Below, piece after piece: positions 6,201 through 7,475 of a stretch of 7,475 nucleotides of DNA. Position 1 is the stretch's first letter. Every line of letters begins with the position of its first letter. Position numbers and translations under genes: made by a program. This stretch comes from Thauera sp. GTDB lineage: Bacteria > Pseudomonadota > Gammaproteobacteria > Burkholderiales > Rhodocyclaceae. The notes below the pieces were generated by a model. It was not told where the DNA came from and searched no databases. It saw nothing but the letters and a program-made list of their open reading frames with translations. The stretch covers positions 1 through 7,475 of the forward strand of contig JAKLLJ010000162.1 of assembly GCA_023150215.1 (NCBI GenBank), read 5' to 3'.

Positions 6201-6228
6201 GAGCGTTCGATCTAGAATAACCATTCTA
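6195..6228. promoter_or_regulatory. Operator: two tandem 16-bp dyad boxes in the divergent promoter
   Basis: Box 1 (6195-6210) reads TAGAATGAGCGTTCGA and box 2 (6213-6228) reads TAGAATAACCATTCTA; they agree at 12 of 16 positions and start 18 bases apart. Box 2 is a perfect TAGAAT/ATTCTA dyad with a four-base centre; box 1 keeps GAA...TTC symmetry. The outer halves TAGAATG and CATTCTA are also perfect inverted repeats. Box 1 begins on the -10 of the + strand promoter. Box 2 contains a TAGAAT on the minus strand that could be the -10 of the repressor gene, although no good -35 accompanies it. TetR-type repressors often bind such sites as dimers. Assignment to this repressor is inference from position. 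Confidence 0.65.
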
Positions 6229-6300
6229 ACAAGCGGGATGTCGGCCAGCGACCAACAGTTGCACGCCGGCGTCGCCGCCTCTCGCGTTCACGAGGCTCCA

Positions 6301-7475
6301 ATGAAGACAAGCTCCCAACCCCTTTTCAGGTCTGCGGCTGCGGTGCTGCTGAGCGCCCTGTTCCTTGCCGCTTGCAGTGGCGGCAAGGAACAGGGCGGCG
6401 CGCCGGGCGCCGGGGGGCCGCCGCCGCCTGCGGTCACCGTGGTGACCTTGAAGAGCGAATCGGTGCCGATGGTGGCCGAGTTGCCCGGGCGCACCACTTC
6501 CTTCCTGATCGCGGAGCTGCGCCCGCAGGTCACCGGCATCGTCACCGAGCGCGCCTTCAACGAGGGCAGCGAGGTCAAGGCCGGGCAGGTGCTGTACCGC
6601 ATCGACCCGGCGCCCTACCAGGCCGCCTACGACAGCGCCAAGGCGACGCTCGCCCGCGCCGAGGCCAACGCCCAGGTGGCACGCATCAAGGCCGAGCGCC
6701 ACGTAGGTCTGGTGAAGATCGAGGCGGTCAGCAAGCAGGCCAACGACGATGCCCAGGCCGGGCTCAAGCAGGCCGAGGCCGAGGTCGCGGCCGCCAAGGC
6801 GGCGCTCGACAAGGCGAAGATCGACCTCGACTACACCCGGCTGAAGTCGCCGATCGCGGGTCGCATCGGGCGCTCGGCGGTCACCGCCGGCGCGCTGGTC
6901 ACCGCCAACCAGGCGCAGACGCTCGCCACCGTGCAGCAGCTCGACCCGATCTACGTCGACCTCACCCAGTCCAGCGCCGACATGCTGCGCCTGCGCAAGG
7001 AGGTCGCCGCCGGCCGCCTGCTGGCCGGCGCCAAGGGCGAGGTGCCGGTGAAGCTGATCCTCGAGGATGGCAGCGAGTATGCCGCCGAAGGCCGCCTGGC
7101 GCTGTCGGAAGTGACCGTCGACGAGGGTACCGGCAGCGTGACCCTGCGCGCGAAGTTCTCCAATGCCGACGGCGTGCTGCTGCCCGGCATGTATGTACGT
7201 GCCCGCCTGCCGCAGGGCACGCGCAGTGACGCGATCCTGGTGCCGCACAAGGCGCTCAGCCGCGACCCGCTCGGCAACGCGCTGGTGATGGCGGTCGATG
7301 CCGAGAGCAAGGTGGTCGCCCGACCGGTGCAGGTCGCGCAGTCGCTCGGCGAGAACTGGGTGGTGACCAGCGGCGTCAAGGCCGGTGAGCGCATCATCGT
7401 CGAGGGTCTGCAGAAGGTCCGCCCCGGCGTTGTCGTGAAGGCCGACGAAGCCGGCGCCGCGCCGGCAGCACCGGC
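6301..7475 (+). CDS. RND efflux periplasmic adaptor lipoprotein (AcrA/MexA-type membrane fusion protein), 3' end cut off
   Basis: There are 391 visible residues with no stop before the window edge. Family length is about 390-410, so the gene is nearly complete. It begins with a lipoprotein signal: KTSSQPLFRS, a hydrophobic stretch, then L22-A23-A24-C25, with acylation expected at C25. The residue after the cysteine is Ser, not Asp. A Gly/Pro-rich linker (27-42) follows. Next come the first lipoyl half with G79-I-V-T-E-R and G89-S-E-V-K-A-G-Q-V-L-Y-R-I-D-P (to 103), an Ala/Lys/Glu-rich coiled-coil hairpin (about 107-175), and the second lipoyl half T179-R-L-K-S-P-I-A-G-R-I-G190. The beta-barrel and membrane-proximal domains complete it (LLPGMYVRARLP near 294-305; VPHKAL near 314-319). 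It links an inner-membrane RND pump to an outer-membrane channel; the pump gene should follow downstream. ATG 6301 has GAGG 5 bases upstream; an in-frame ATG at 6238 is possible but would bury the signal peptide. Confidence 0.95.
   Translation, partial: MKTSSQPLFRSAAAVLLSALFLAACSGGKEQGGAPGAGGPPPPAVTVVTLKSESVPMVAELPGRTTSFLIAELRPQVTGIVTERAFNEGSEVKAGQVLYRIDPAPYQAAYDSAKATLARAEANAQVARIKAERHVGLVKIEAVSKQANDDAQAGLKQAEAEVAAAKAALDKAKIDLDYTRLKSPIAGRIGRSAVTAGALVTANQAQTLATVQQLDPIYVDLTQSSADMLRLRKEVAAGRLLAGAKGEVPVKLILEDGSEYAAEGRLALSEVTVDEGTGSVTLRAKFSNADGVLLPGMYVRARLPQGTRSDAILVPHKALSRDPLGNALVMAVDAESKVVARPVQVAQSLGENWVVTSGVKAGERIIVEGLQKVRPGVVVKADEAGAAPAAP
6354..6397. repeat. Perfect 18-bp inverted repeat with 8-base loop over the lipobox codons
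   Basis: CGCCCTGTTCCTTGCCGC (6354-6371) is followed by TTGCAGTG (6372-6379) and then by the exact reverse complement GCGGCAAGGAACAGGGCG (6380-6397). The structure spans codons 18-33 of the adaptor, from the end of the hydrophobic signal core through C25 to the start of the linker. It would form a very stable mRNA hairpin 53 bases after the A of the start codon. No T-run follows, so it is not a standard terminator. Confidence 0.9.

Noticed and set aside
6226..7248. Long minus-strand open frame opposite the RND adaptor
   Set aside because: It is a GC-driven antisense shadow of a clear AcrA-type coding frame; no recognisable domain and no ribosome site that stands out.

Overview
The window is a GC-rich stretch of bacterial chromosome with tightly packed genes. 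G/C is strongly preferred at third codon positions, and the mix of a TRAP transporter, an RND efflux adaptor and Pseudomonas-like REP palindromes suggests a betaproteobacterium, perhaps of the Thauera/Azoarcus/Aromatoleum type. That taxonomic guess is inference from style and gene families, not from a marker gene.

Left block (1-1877, + strand): the C-terminal end of a probable membrane-bound metal-dependent hydrolase overlaps a membrane-tethered thioredoxin-like protein with a WCPIC active site. Ten bases later comes an alpha/beta hydrolase with a complete catalytic triad. The spacing indicates one operon. It appears to end at a GC hairpin plus T-run (1990-2011) that lies between two inverted REP-like units.

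Middle block (2270-5435, + strand): a complete tripartite TRAP transporter, with periplasmic binding protein DctP, small membrane subunit DctQ and large membrane subunit DctM. DctP binds a substrate (probably an organic acid; identity not readable) and hands it to the sodium-coupled DctQM permease. The 285-base gap between dctP and dctQ holds two REP-like hairpins of the same family seen upstream, a layout that recalls malE-REP-malF of E. coli.

Right block (5479-7475): a TetR/AcrR-type repressor on the - strand diverges from the adaptor (membrane fusion protein) of an RND efflux pump, whose last residues run off the window. Between them is a good sigma70-type promoter (TTGCGA-17-TAGAAT). Two tandem 16-bp dyad boxes lie on it, the first beginning exactly at the -10 element, so the repressor probably shuts off the pump and possibly itself. 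The adaptor gene carries a perfect 18-bp inverted repeat with an 8-base loop over its lipobox codons, the most unusual sequence structure in the window.

I see no RNA genes, CRISPR array, insertion sequence or clear new defence or biosynthetic system. The genes belong to well-known families; the interest lies mainly in the repeats and hairpins.
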